Positions 11,466 through 22,600 of a stretch of DNA of 64,000 nt are shown here, piece after piece. The stretch's first letter is position 1; every line of letters begins with the position of its first letter. The notes under the pieces are model-generated. The model worked only from the letters and a program-made list of their open reading frames with translations. It was not told the DNA's origin and made no database searches. The DNA comes from Cryptomeria japonica (lineage: Eukaryota; Streptophyta; Pinopsida; Cupressales; Cupressaceae). Location: assembly GCF_030272615.1 (NCBI RefSeq), contig NC_081406.1, positions 459,446,072-459,510,071 of the forward strand, in the 5' to 3' direction. The position numbers were made by a program, and so were the translations under genes.

Positions 11466-14289
11466 TGTGAGGCCCTACCCCAATTCAGTTTGACATTTTC
11501 AGTTATTTGCATATTGAGACTATTATGGATGCTTTATTTTATGTTTTATGGACTTAGAACTTATATGATTCCATGATTTGGATCACACTGACATATGTTG
11601 ATTTTTTATTTCATGCATGATGATTATGAAACTTTAGATATGTTACTAGAATAGAATTACATTATGATGGTGAATGTCATTATTGGAAATTTGCAGGACT
11701 TCATTTTGATGATAGAAAAATGATGCTTATTTATGAATGGTTCAATTTTGGGAAATTATGTTAATTGCTTATGTGAAATTGAATTTGGAACAAGTGAGAT
11801 ATTGAAATTATTGATTGCCTAATGTATGAGTGTTTGATATGCAATGAAATCCATGTATTTGATTATGTATAATTGTGATTATTTGGAGTACTAATGTGTT
11901 GATTGAGATGCGCAGGAAAATTATCCATGTGACCATGGAATTTAATGGAGAACCAAGCCTAGACCAAAGTGCGTTTGTTAAGCTGGGAGTTGTCTATTTG
12001 GAGAGACAACACCCCTTTGTAATGTATTTTATTTGTGAAGTGTATAATGCTTGAGTGTTAAAAAAATTAATTTGTATGTATATGTGTAATCCTACAAGAG
12101 ACAAATTCCATGTGTGATTTTTATATTGTATTTTTATTGTGTCACTTGACACATGTGCTGATTAAGTGTCATTGATTTTGACTTGTCTCTTGGAGGGAGT
12201 TTTGTTTCTACCAAAGCCATTCAAAAACATGAGTGTGGTCCCAAATTTGCCTTGGGTAGGGAGTCTTGGGAGTGGTCAACTCAAGTTTGACCCGTAGGTA
12301 AACTTCAATTGGGTTTCCAAAGGGTTTAATGGACTCCTAGGGTAAGTTTTTAGGCTTTTCCAAAGGTCCAAAGGGTATACCTATGGGTTAGGGGTATTTT
12401 GCAACATGTGGCTTCCCCCATGTGACTATTTAGTCACTTCAAAAAGTGGTGTTTTCAAGATGAACGAAAATTCAACTTAGAAAGTTCTTCCTAGGATAGA
12501 GAACCTTCCTTTTAGATGTCAAACTCTCTTCCCCATCTTCTTCCACCTTTTCCCTTTCCAATTTTAGTAATGTGCAAGAGTTTGGGAAGGGCAACCAATG
12601 GGAACTCACACCTCACCCAAGGGGTTGGGAAGTGTGTGAGAGGCCTTCTTAGGCAAGAATTTGGAGACTAAGTGAGTAATCACCCACTCTCCATTCTTGG
12701 AGATTATGCTTGTTTTGAAAAAGTTAGTAGGAGATTAGCACTTTTGGTGGAAATTGGAGAAAGTTGGTGTGGAATTGGGCAGCTCATCCCCAACTAATTT
12801 TAGCAAACCTATTGGTAGAATAAGGTTGGTTACTTCTTACCTCCTCTTGTTATGTTGTAAGTATTAGTTTATGTTGATTTGTAAAAGAAAAGAGTTGCTT
12901 GTAAGAATGTGTTTTATGAAGTTTTTTGTGTAAGTAAAGAGTGTGTAGTTTTCTTTTCTATGTGTTTTGTTTTGTGTTCTTGTTGTTTTGGGAGTGTCCA
13001 AGATCTCCTACTCTTGGGAGGGTAGGAAGATCTTGGGGTGGAAGGAGTATGACAGCCATGGGTGAGAGGCTCTCCTTATGGAGAGTGTTCTCAAGGGTGT
13101 CCTTGGTGACCCTTGATGCATAGCCTTGTGTATGCACTTGGGGGTCATAAGGGGAGCAAATATGGCCTTGAGCCTTTTGGGGGGCATAAGGATTGTGGAA
13201 GTATTTGTTGCATTTGTATTGCCATGAGGTGGCTTGTGTTGTGTTTTTTGGCATGCATTCTCCCCATTGGTACTTGGTCCACTTCCACCCATGGAAGAGT
13301 CACCATGAATGTGGTGAATGTGTAGCTTGGAGAGGGAAAATTTGAATGTAAGTGTTTTCCTATGTTTGTAGTTTGCTTGTTTGTAACCCGTCTAGTGCTT
13401 GGTTCTCCAAGCTCGGGGGTGGCTTCTAGTAAGCCTAGGCTGGGAGGTGAGCTTCCCATGGTCAAAAAAATGTGTTTTATTGCAGGTTGCATGGGAATGG
13501 AAAAAGGAGGATTAAAGGATTATGTTGCTGTTTTGTGTTGCAGAAAAGTGTTTCAAAAAAAAAAATAGATTCAATGTAGTAGTTTGTATAAAAGGAGAAA
13601 AGTGAGCATGTGTAGTATTTACTTTCAAGTAAGAGAAAGTGTTGTATTATATTCAAGTTACTATGTAGAGAAAAAAGCATTGTTGGGATTTCATCCCATT
13701 TGTATTCATGTTTATTTTGTATCCATATCTATTTTGTTTTTACATTTGTCAATGAATACACATGTTTTTCCCTACTTGGTAGTTTTGCAAAAGAAAATGA
13801 AAAATGTTAGTTTGTATCTAGATTCTTAATGTTTTGCATAAAAAAAAGGGGAAATATGTATGCACTTTTGAGTAAACTGAAATTTAAAGATTAGAGGTTA
13901 CTCCATTTTTTCTTTAAGTTGAATATGCTGCTGTATATTTAATTAAAAACAGACTTTTATTTCCATTAGTTGCAGAAAATGAAATCCTAATAGTTGTAGT
14001 CTATTTATTTTCCAAGGGATTTGCATTTAGTCTTAGTATATTTGCAAAAAAAAATATATATATGTTCTTTTCTCATTAATCAATCTGCAATAAATATAGG
14101 AGGGTTCTTAAAGCATTTCAAAGATACTTAAATAAGTAAAAATGGTATTCACAAATATATATATCTTTTACTCATTCCCCTTTAAAATCTGCTTATAAAA
14201 AAAAAAAGAGAGAAAATGATGACTTTTTCAGATCTAATATATTACCTAGTGAGAAAACCGATTAATCTCCTATCTAGATCTTTCAAAGA

Positions 14290-14413
14290 AAAAAAAAAAC
14301 ATATATATATATATATGTATATATATATGTATATATATACATATATATATATATATGATTTTTACATTGTAAATACATCTTGTTTATTTCTCAAGAAATC
14401 ATTCATAATGCCT

Positions 14414-14449
<36 letters not shown>

Positions 14450-14450
14450 A
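14290..14450. repeat. AT/ATGT microsatellites in the solo LTR
   Basis: Two runs of alternating A and T with occasional G or C, at about 14301-14356 and 14414-14449. A further similar run lies near 15196-15242. Confidence 0.9.
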
Positions 14451-14532
14451 AAGGAAACCTTTTAAAAAAAATATATAATGCAAAATAAAACACCCAGCAA
14501 AGAATAACATTGTTTATTTTAAGCCCACACAA

Positions 14533-14905
14533 AACGGCGTAAAACAAGCTCTCGCGGGCTGCGGCCTTGGACGGCGGCGCCACCGGCTGCGGAACCCGCA
14601 GCCCCTGGGCGGCGTCGTCCAGGGACTGCGGGAGCCGCAGGCCGGCGGCACTGCCCGCGGCCAGCGGTGCCCCGCGTTCTCCCCACCGCACGCCTCCTTT
14701 CTGTTTCCCCCGCACCTGCGTTAAACGGTAACGGCGCTGGGTGTTTGGGATGCTCCGCTCGGCTCCCTCTCACTCCGCCGTTTCCCACTCCCCTTCGCCG
14801 TGGTTTTCAACAAAAAACCTCTGCCCAATTACAAGTAGATCATGCAGAATAAATGGGGGGGAAAGAGTCTCGGCCCTCGGGCTCGGCCCTGCGCGCCCCT
14901 CTCGT
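14533..14905. other. GC-rich, CpG-rich island inside the AT-rich solo LTR
   Basis: About 370 bases with strings of CGGCGGC-like words, against a strongly AT-rich surround. Its frames give Ala/Gly/Arg/Pro-rich shadows, not a recognisable protein. It could be the promoter or leader part of the LTR, or an unrelated sequence carried in. It does not look like rRNA to me. Confidence 0.6.
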
Positions 14906-15024
14906 GGCCGCCATCTCCCCCTTCACCTACACACACTCACGAATAGGAAAAAAAAGAGAAGGGTTTCCAGACACACCTAACTCACACACACAAAAAAATA
15001 GGGAAATAATTGATATCATACCCA

Positions 15025-15055
15025 TTGCCCTAACCCTAATTTCGGGTTAGGGCAA
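15025..15055. other. Perfect 12 bp hairpin with telo-box-like arms
   Basis: TTGCCCTAACCC at 15025-15036 and its exact reverse complement at 15044-15055 are separated by 7 bases. The arms contain CCCTAACCC, similar to plant telo-box words. Confidence 0.8.
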
Positions 15056-15882
15056 CCACACACCTAGATTTTAAAATGAAAATGGGTGTGGTGGGAAGCA
15101 TGTTTAAAAAGGGGGGGATTATTTTATCCACCTCCTTTTTGGTATATAATCATAAACTCATATTTGTGAGATCATAAATAATTATATAAATATAGGTATA
15201 TATATATGAATATATATAAATATATATACATATATATATATATTTATTTAAAAGTAGAGATTTAATTGGTATTAATTTGGAATCAACTCGGTTAGTGGTG
15301 AAATTAAGCTTTTAAAACTTTCTTGCAATATTTGACCAATGTAGGAGAACTTTATAAAAGGATTTTAATTCCTAGGTGGATCAGATTTATAAAGAAAAAA
15401 AAATAAAATAAAATAAAAGGGTGTCAACACTAAGTTCTTCGTAGGGCCAAGAGGGCCAAATTAAGTAAAAGATTATAAAGTGATTTTAAATTATGGGGGC
15501 TTCATTTAAATAAGGTGTTTTAAATTGCAAGGATAAATAAATTTAAAAATTCTAGAAGGTTAGGAATGATAAAACAAATTTCATAAAGAAAGTTTAAATT
15601 CGGAAGTAATCCTTATACTTGAGATCCTAATTATTTATTAATGAAGCTTAGTGTTAATCCTATTGGGAGAGATATTAGCTCGTTGATAACTTAGTAAACC
15701 TTGTTCCCAATTGAAATTTAATTACCCGATTTATACAAATATAGTTTAGACCCAACTCAAAATGCATTATTTTATTTAAGTTAATCGCACTTAGTTGATT
15801 ATATTAGTTAAGTAGGTTGTTAATTAGTTAAGTATTTTAAGAAAAAAAAATTTCCGTTCGTGCCCAAAAGTTGGGCATGACA

Positions 15883-16047
15883 AGCAGAAAGAGTATATTT
15901 GATGATATACTGGTCACTCAAAAAGGAGAATTAGATGTTGAAAAAGTTCAAGTGGACATGAACAAAACCTGGAGGAAGAAACCAACAATGTTGGAAGAGG
16001 AACCGGTTTCTGCACCTAGTGTGGAAATATTGGAACTGATAAACTAA
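15883..16047 (+). pseudogene. gag: gag of the 12.3 kb element, last part
   Basis: After the solo LTR and one AGCAG are removed, the fourth knuckle frame reads on through SRKSIFDDILVTQKG to a TAA at 16045-16047. It is a hydrophilic tail with no further motif. In-frame continuation shows that the insertion came after gag was formed. Confidence 0.75.
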
Positions 16048-16493
16048 GCTCCAAAGAAACTTAGTCGGAGCAAATGGTGAAATGATTGTGAACCCCCGAT
16101 TACATCGGTAAAAGACCTTAACCGGTACATGATACTTGTCACTTGGCAGAAGACCAAAAATGGTAAAGGAGGCAAATTAAGGTTTCCACCCTAATAGAGG
16201 AGTATTAATGGCAGTAGGTGAGAGACATGTATAAAAGAATATTTCAAATCATTTCTCACTATCTATTTTCGAGCAAAGAAAAGTTTTCAAGTCTAGAGCA
16301 AAGAAAAGGCGATTTGAGTTAGGATTGCAAGAAATTGATATATCTTGAAGGAGATTCAAATCCAGTTTGCAAGCGGTCGTGGAGAACACAAAGTGGTGAT
16401 TCAAAAACTGACGGAGAGTGGAGTGAAGCAGAATCAGGAAGCCCTAAATTTATGTTGTAAAGGTATTTTTCATGTTCTTGAAAATATGCAACA
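16048..16493 (+). promoter_or_regulatory. Inter-ORF region with TATA-like site at 16230
   Basis: TATAAAAG at 16230-16237 lies about 260 bases before the ATG of the second ORF, which has a good plant context (AACAATGGC). No splice or frameshift link from gag is obvious. An internal promoter for a subgenomic transcript is an inference from these two signals. Confidence 0.4.
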
Positions 16494-19400
16494 ATGGCTT
16501 CTGTATCTCATACCAGTTCTAGTACATCCATTGAGTCAGAAAGTTTTATTCAGAGGAAGTCCAAATATAATGCCTTATCACAAGTTCCAGCTGGAGTCAT
16601 AGTTGAAGAAGGAATTTCTGATTATATTGATTGGAAAATAGAAGACCTAGGGTCTTTAGCTATTCACACCCAGTTAGGTTTATTTTGCAGCAAGGACAAA
16701 AAGATCAAACCGGAGTTTAGTATCCTAGAGAAGAAGAAACTCCATAATGTAGTATACTTTCTAGAAGATTTTATGGAGTATCACATTAGGATCATTTTGA
16801 GCAGAGTCCACGGTGACAAGATGTACCTGGAGAAGACGCATGATATCATGCCTCAGGCAATTCATGCAGTCACTGGTTTTTGCAACATAGGGGAAATGTC
16901 AACCCTAAGAATGGTAAGCAAAACTAAAATGGCCAATCTCACTGGTTCAACAAGTGACTCATGGGGTATGACAGTTAATCCTATCAAGGATGATCTTGTG
17001 AAATACGCTTGCATGTTGATAGGCTACAGAATGTTTTCAACCAGCAGGATTAATTTTGTATCTGCTGCAGTAGTAAATGTCGCTTATCAGATGATTAAAG
17101 AGGATGCATCTTTTGACTTATGCACCGGTATGCAGAGGCAACTCCTGTTGAATCTAAAGGAGATCAAATAGGACAATGCACTGAGGTTTAAGTTTGGACA
17201 ACTACTGATAGGGTTGTTCTTCTATTTCCAAGGCTACTTTCCTGGAGTAGGAGATGTCTAGTGGTCTCCTGACCAACCGGTAACCAAGCAGATCAAGGAA
17301 AGCATACAAGCCATTGGAACCGATTACCCTGAAGTACTGAACAAATATTTTGATGAGTTCAGACGAAATATGAGTCAAATGGTAAGGATATCAGGTGATA
17401 TAGTTAAGAAATATGAGGATGACATCTGTTTCACCATTCAGGTGGACAAATGTTTAATGGAGGTTGTTGAGCATAGAATGGAGGAAGTAGAGCCAATGGG
17501 CTATGAAGTTATGTATGATATGCTCGAAGGGTATGCCTCAACCCTTATTGCCTCGCCTCTTGATCCAAGGCTAAAAGGACCGGACCCTACTTGGAGAGGA
17601 TTGCACCGGCTGAAGAACCATTGTTTAAGAAAGGAAAAGAACTGATAGCAAAGAAAGCCAAAGCAGTGCCTGCAGTATCGACACCAGCTACCACTACAAC
17701 TCCAAGAGTGACCAAGTGGTCACCAACAAAGAAGAAACAAGAGGAGACAATGGCAAAAGTCTTTGAAAGAAAAAGGAAGATGAAGACAAATGAACTGGAC
17801 TCTGAAGAGACCAAGTCTGATGAAAAGCCAAAGAAGGCTAGACAGACAAAGAAAATGAAGAAGAATGAACCGGCAACATCCGCACCGGTAAATATTGACA
17901 TCTCCTCATACAAACCTTTGACACATTTTCAAAGGACAATTAAGAATATTAGGAGAAAATTACTTCATGATTTAGTAGATTATTATGATGATTTTAGTGA
18001 TGAGGAAAAGGAAGAAGTATTATAGGAAATCATCATTTATTTATGTAAAAATGACTGGTCACCATTAGAGATTAAATCTCAAACACCAGAATCTTTATTT
18101 AAAGCATTAGATAATAAATGGTGGATTGCCATTGAAAAGTAACAGGAGATTAGGGAGAAAGTCTTTGCACAGTACTTTCCCGACCTCTCAAATTCAGAAT
18201 TGTTTGATGTGTTGGACCAAAATAAAGGTCTCTTCTTCACAAGGAGAAGAAGACTCTAGTTGTTGTAGGGGAGAATTGATGATGTTGAAAAAGATACTCA
18301 TCAGCATATGGATTATGCTATCAACTCTCACAAAGAAAAAATGGCCAACCTCCAAGCGGAAAAAGAACCAGTTGTTTCCAAACCGGATGAAGTCTTTGAT
18401 GAGGAAGGAAACCTAGTTGAAGAACCAATCAACACTATTGATGTCGATGCCCTAGATGTAGATGATGTCACTTAGGACATACCTTCTGAGGGAACAGAAC
18501 AGGGGCAACAAGCTGAATAGGGTGGTGAGCAAGCTAAGGACAAAGAAGAAGTAGCTCAAGAAAAGGAAGAGAAGAAGAAGAGGGATGAAGATGAGAAAAA
18601 GAGAAAAGAGGAAGAGAAGAGAAAAGAGGAAGAGGAGAAATGAAAAGATGAAGAAGAGAAGAAGCAAGAAGAGGAAAGGAAGAAGAAAGAAGAAGAGGAT
18701 AAGGAAGAGAAGAGGAAGAAAGAAGAGGAAGAAAAGAAGAAGAAGGAAGAGGAAGAAAAGAAGAAGAAGGAAGAGGAAGAGAATAAGGAAGAGGAAGAAA
18801 AGAAGAAGAAGGAAGAGGAAGAAAAGAAGAAGAAGGAAGAGGAAGAGAAGAAAAATATGGAAGAAGAAGAAAAGAAGAAGGAAGAAAAAGAGAAAGAAGA
18901 GGAAAAGAGGAAAGAAGAAGACAAGGAACAAAAGAAAGAAGCAGAGAAAAGGAAGAAGGCAGAAGCACACAAGGGAGCAAAAGCATTGGAGAGCACTCAG
19001 ATGGAGACTCCGAAGGAAACCAGGAGTCAATCCAAACCGGCTGATATCTCCAGTCCTATCGATCTCCAATCTGCAAGTGAGTTAGAGCTTATGCAAAGCA
19101 TCAAGGTCGCTCAAGAGAACCTTGAGATCATTTGAAGGAAAAAGGAACAGGACATAATTCAGGCGGCTGTAGACACCCTTACCGGTTTAATCCCTAGTGC
19201 CAATCTTCCTGACATTGAATCATCACTAGCACATCTCAAACTACTATGTACTGTAGTGGATGATCAGGTGCAGAGCCTGGAAGAAGCAGCTGAGGCAAAT
19301 GTCAAGAAAGAGCATCAAAAGGCTCTTAACATTGCTCTAGTGAAAAAGATGAATGAGCTTAGGACTGAACTGCTGAAAGACCAAAAGGACATAAGGAATG

Positions 19401-19567
19401 CCTTGGATGAGGGAAACTTGCTACTAAGCAAAATCTATCAACCTCATCTGTTCTGTGACGATGTACTAGCTAAGAAGCAACAGATTCAAATGGACTTACA
19501 GTCCTACTTGGGCACATTTAAGACACCTTATGATTCCTTTGCAACATATGGGCAAACCGTTCACTAG
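16494..19567 (+). pseudogene. Large second ORF of the 12.3 kb element, function unknown
   Basis: About 1000 codons (1024 across the interval), from ATG 16494 to TAG 19565-19567. A single-base loss near 17585 shifts the frame. Stops occur at 17169, 17259, 18023, 18140, 18257, 18266, 18473, 18518, 18641 and 19133; seven of ten are TAG. Layout: residues 1-370 are a helical domain with aromatic positions and few charges; 370-510 are Lys/Glu-rich with basic runs; 510-680 are acidic; 680-830 are a Lys/Glu repeat coil; the last 200 residues are a regular coiled coil. I find no polymerase, nuclease, protease or zinc motif. It may be a structural or chromatin-binding accessory protein. The overall order recalls the ORF at 2497-3912. 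Confidence 0.65.
18540..18960 (+). repeat. Lys/Glu-coding purine repeat
   Basis: Almost pure A/G sequence built from GAGGAAGAAAAGAAGAAGAA-like units that code for EEEEKKKK blocks in the ORF frame. Long antisense frames of Ser/Phe/Leu here are artefacts of it. Confidence 0.9.
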
Positions 19568-20231
19568 TTCCAGATCCAGTCAACCAAAATAGTGCAAGAG
19601 ATCAGTACACAATCTAAAGATTTGTAGGAACTACAACTGGTTTTACTTCCATGTCTATAAATTATTTAGAAGTGTTATCTGAACCTAGATGCCTTGATAG
19701 TCACGCAAGAGGTGAGCACAGTTGATGCCATGGAGGAACAGGTATACCAAATGCAAACAGAAAAAGAAGTGGCCACCTCTTTACTTGAGTCCTAGTCTCT
19801 ATCCATGAAACACTTTTTGCAGGACTATAAATCAGTTTTTGACAAATATTATTCATTGTTGTCATAAACTTTTTATTTATATCAAATGGAAACAGGGTTG
19901 TTCAGTGGTACTTTTTCATTGTTGGCAAAGGAGGAGAAGTATCTGTTTTTGGTTTGAAAATTTTGATCTTCTGATATAGGGGGAGAAGTACTCTATCTAT
20001 TTTGAAGACGAATAGGGAGAAGCATCTATTTTCAAAATTTTGATATATGTTTTGATCTATGATATATGCTCTGAGGTCTCAATGATTATGCTCTATATGC
20101 AAAATTTCTATACATTGTGTTGATTAAGGGATAACGTATATGCTTAGGGGGAGCAATTTTGTTTATGGCAAGTTTTTGTTGAAAAACACTTAGATGTCAC
20201 AATTTTATTTTCCTAAGTGTTGCCATCAATG
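19568..20231 (+). other. 3' untranslated region of the 12.3 kb element
   Basis: Non-coding sequence with runs of GGGGGAGAAG and GGGGGAGCAA words resembling extra purine tracts at about 19980, 20010 and 20148. No gene. Confidence 0.6.
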
Positions 20232-20245
20232 CCAAAGGGGGAGAT
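20232..20245 (+). other. Polypurine tract of the 12.3 kb element
   Basis: CCAAAGGGGGAGA immediately precedes the 3' LTR start TGTTGCC. Confidence 0.85.
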
Positions 20246-21412
20246 TGTTGCCATTTTTTATGTTTATGTTGTGATTGTCATTGATGGACACACGCTTGTA
20301 TTGAGATTCCCTTTGTATGTATGAGCTAGAGCTCAACCGGTATTTGTTCCAACCGGTATGTTGTATTCTAGTCTTTAGACTAATGATTTTGTAGAATGTG
20401 TTTCTTGGTCTGAAGCGACATGACGACCCCAAGTGGTTCGTAGATCTCAACTGGTACAAGGGAGCAAAGCAACACAACACATTCCTAGCAGTCTTCATTT
20501 TTGTCAAACCGGCAACCGGTATTTTGTATGAACCGGTAATACTCTGTGATGAGTTACCAATCCACATTTTGTGATGAGTTACCAACACACCGATTGTTTG
20601 ACGGTGCCGACACATTGACGGTGCTTTTTGTGTCGTGTTACTAAGTATGTCTAGATTCATTGAACCTAGGAAATTGTAATGTAATCCTATTGGACCGACA
20701 TGAAATCAGATTCCTTTAAAAGGACATCAGGTCACGGGTTTTGAGTTGTTGAAACTATTGGTGAAAGGGTTTATGGTGTGGCTAGGGTTTAAGGTGATTG
20801 TTGAGTTGTTGTAAGAGCAATCTTATTTGAGAAGATCGAGTTGTAAATAGAAAGAGATAGAAAAGATTGAAGTAATGCTGGAGTGCATTAGCAGTGAACT
20901 GTACTGGATCTAATCAAGCAGTTTGTGCTATAAGATAGATCAAACACTTCTTGATTACTCACATCTTTGACAAGTCTGTAGCCCTTAACCGGGTAGGCCT
21001 CAAAGCCTTTTTAAAATCCTCTAACAAGGTGGTTCACTTCTGTGAATCTAAAATCCTCTAACAAGGTAGTCTTTAATCAGACTTATCTCCTAACAGAGAT
21101 CGAGATTCCTAACAGGATCTGTTCTGGTGAAGAACATTGTAAGACCTTAACCGATCTAGTTTCTATTCTACAGATAGTGACTTGTGAGTTCCATCTCACC
21201 GTGGTTTTTCCCAGTTGGGTTTCCATGTCAAATATCTTGTGTTATGGTTGTATTGCTTTTCTAGGTGAATGCTTTATTCGCATTTTGGTTTGCATGTGTG
21301 ATAACCGGTTTGTCTGTTAGACTATTTTATTGATTTATCTTTAGAATGTGTAAGTGTTTAAGGGCAAATATTTTTGGCATACTAATTCACCCCCCCCTCT
21401 TAGTATTCATCG
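20246..21412 (+). repeat. 3' LTR of the 12.3 kb element
   Basis: 1167 bp, collinear with 9134-10298 with scattered substitutions. It ends ATTCATCG where the 5' LTR ends ATTCATCA. Confidence 0.9.
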
Positions 21413-21815
21413 GCTATCATTGTATCCCAAGCCACATTTCGTTCCCTCATTTCTAGTCCTGGATCCTAGAACACTCATCTCAATGCCTTCCTATCTCCCT
21501 CTCGATCATAGGGAACCAACTCCCCATCGATCGGTATCCATAGTATCTTATACATATCCTCTAAAGTGATTGTCATCTCACCCATCAGAAAATGAAACAT
21601 GCATGTCTCTGAGTGCCATCTCTCGGTTAATGTAGTCAACAAACCCATGTTTTCTTGAAACTTGGGCATATACATAATATATTGCAATCTCATGGCCTCA
21701 ACTACCGCTCTATCCTCCATTGTCAACTCTGGTCATAATCCTTGAGTCAAAGGATATCTCTCCCATGACTCGAGCATCGATAGGTCCTCTTGCAACCAAT
21801 CAAATGAACAATGTC
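21413..21815 (-). pseudogene. PMD (MAIN-like) gene, N-terminal part of copy 2
   Basis: Minus-strand frame with MTMEDRAVVEAMRLQY, LTERWHSETCMFHF and GEMTITLEDMYKILWIPIDG. This is the hallmark N-terminal PMD segment, in which an Arg-Trp-x-x-Glu-Thr-x-x-Phe-His block precedes Glu-Met-Thr-Ile-Thr-Leu-x-Asp. Upstream codons include an in-frame stop. It continues into 9128-7856 once the 12.3 kb insert is removed; the left GCTAT is one of the two target copies. Confidence 0.8.
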
Positions 21816-22600
21816 AATCCTAGTAGTACTCCCTGTTCATCACAAAGTGCTACTTTTTTATCCTAGTGCTTATATTTATCATACGGAACTCTATGCTAGT
21901 AGTACTCTTGGTTCATCACAAAGTGTTGCTTTTATCTTATCTTTTAGGGTGCCTACTTGCGTGCATCCTCTTGAGTATCTTATCCAATTGACAATGTATG
22001 TTTTATCATAGAATTGTCAATTTCAGCCCAATCCAATTGCCAACGTATGTTTTATCACATAATTTTCAATTTATTTGGTACACCCTGTTCATCACAAAGT
22101 GCCTCACTCTATCCTATCTTAGGGCCTCTGCTTGAGTGTATCTTCTTGAGTAGTTTCCTAATTGACAATGTATGTTCTGTCACACAATTTTCAATCCTAG
22201 CCCTATCTACTATCCTAGTCTTCCCTAGAGGACCTATTTGAGTGTATCCTCTAAGAAGCTTATCCAATCGATAATGTATGTTTATCACATAACTGTCGAT
22301 TCGACCTTGAAGGTGTAAACATGCTTTAAACTTACACAAATGTGCCTTCCCTGCACATACATGCCTGAAACACACAGACGTGTCTCTATCTTTCATAAGC
22401 GCGCCTTCTCAATATAGACACACTTGCATGTGGCACAAACGCCTTTGAAATCATAGACGCATTTAAACTAGACATAGACACACCTATCCTTCCCAGATGC
22501 GCTTGGCACCAACAGAAACACACCTTAACTTTTTTTCCCTCCACTTGGCATTTTATATCCCTACCTAACATGCATTTATGATAACAATTAATATACCAAC
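21816..22600. repeat. Non-coding interval with four hairpin repeats
   Basis: Related units at 21986-22022, 22035-22072, 22160-22195 and 22265-22303 each have arms like AATTGACAAT and ATTGTCAATT around GTATGTTTTATCACA. The first unit has perfect 10 bp arms. From 22310 to 22520 words such as AGACACAC and GACGC recur. No gene is seen. Confidence 0.6.

Larger units (their letters stand above)
11466..15882 (+). mobile_element. 4417 bp solo LTR nested in gag
   Basis: It starts TGTGAGGCCC, ends TTGGGCATGACA, and is flanked by AGCAG. TGT and ACA ends form the usual LTR terminal inverted repeat, and the style resembles Tekay/Del chromovirus LTRs. I see no second internal copy of either end, no PBS and no coding domain, so it reads as a solo LTR left by LTR-LTR recombination. 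Orientation is taken from the TG start. It contains a GC-rich island, several AT microsatellites and a perfect 12 bp hairpin. Apart from these I see no gene in it. Confidence 0.75.
9134..21412 (+). mobile_element. 12.3 kb non-autonomous LTR retrotransposon carrying gag and a large novel ORF
   Basis: It is complete: two LTRs (1165 and 1167 bp), a PBS for initiator Met tRNA, a PPT, and a 5 bp duplication. The internal region has a gag with four zinc knuckles, a 4.4 kb nested LTR-like insertion, a TATA-like site, and one second ORF of about 1000 codons. I find no protease, integrase, RT or RNase H motif on either strand, so mobilisation must have been in trans. Gag-only plant elements (TR-GAG) are known; the long second ORF is the unusual part. 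It is inserted in a PMD gene. Confidence 0.85.

Noticed and set aside
14413-14852. Ala/Arg/Gly-rich frames on both strands
   Set aside because: Produced by the GC-rich island; no domain, and they overlap each other on opposite strands.
14533-14905. Possible rDNA fragment
   Set aside because: High GC only; I recognise no conserved rRNA segment in it.
15028-15052. Interstitial telomere repeat
   Set aside because: Only one or two CCCTAA-like units per arm; better described as a hairpin.
11466-15882. Complete nested retrotransposon instead of a solo LTR
   Set aside because: No second LTR copy, PBS, PPT or coding domain could be found inside.
18452-19069. Long minus-strand frames rich in Leu, Phe and Ser
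   Set aside because: They are the complement of the Lys/Glu-coding purine repeat of the plus-strand ORF.
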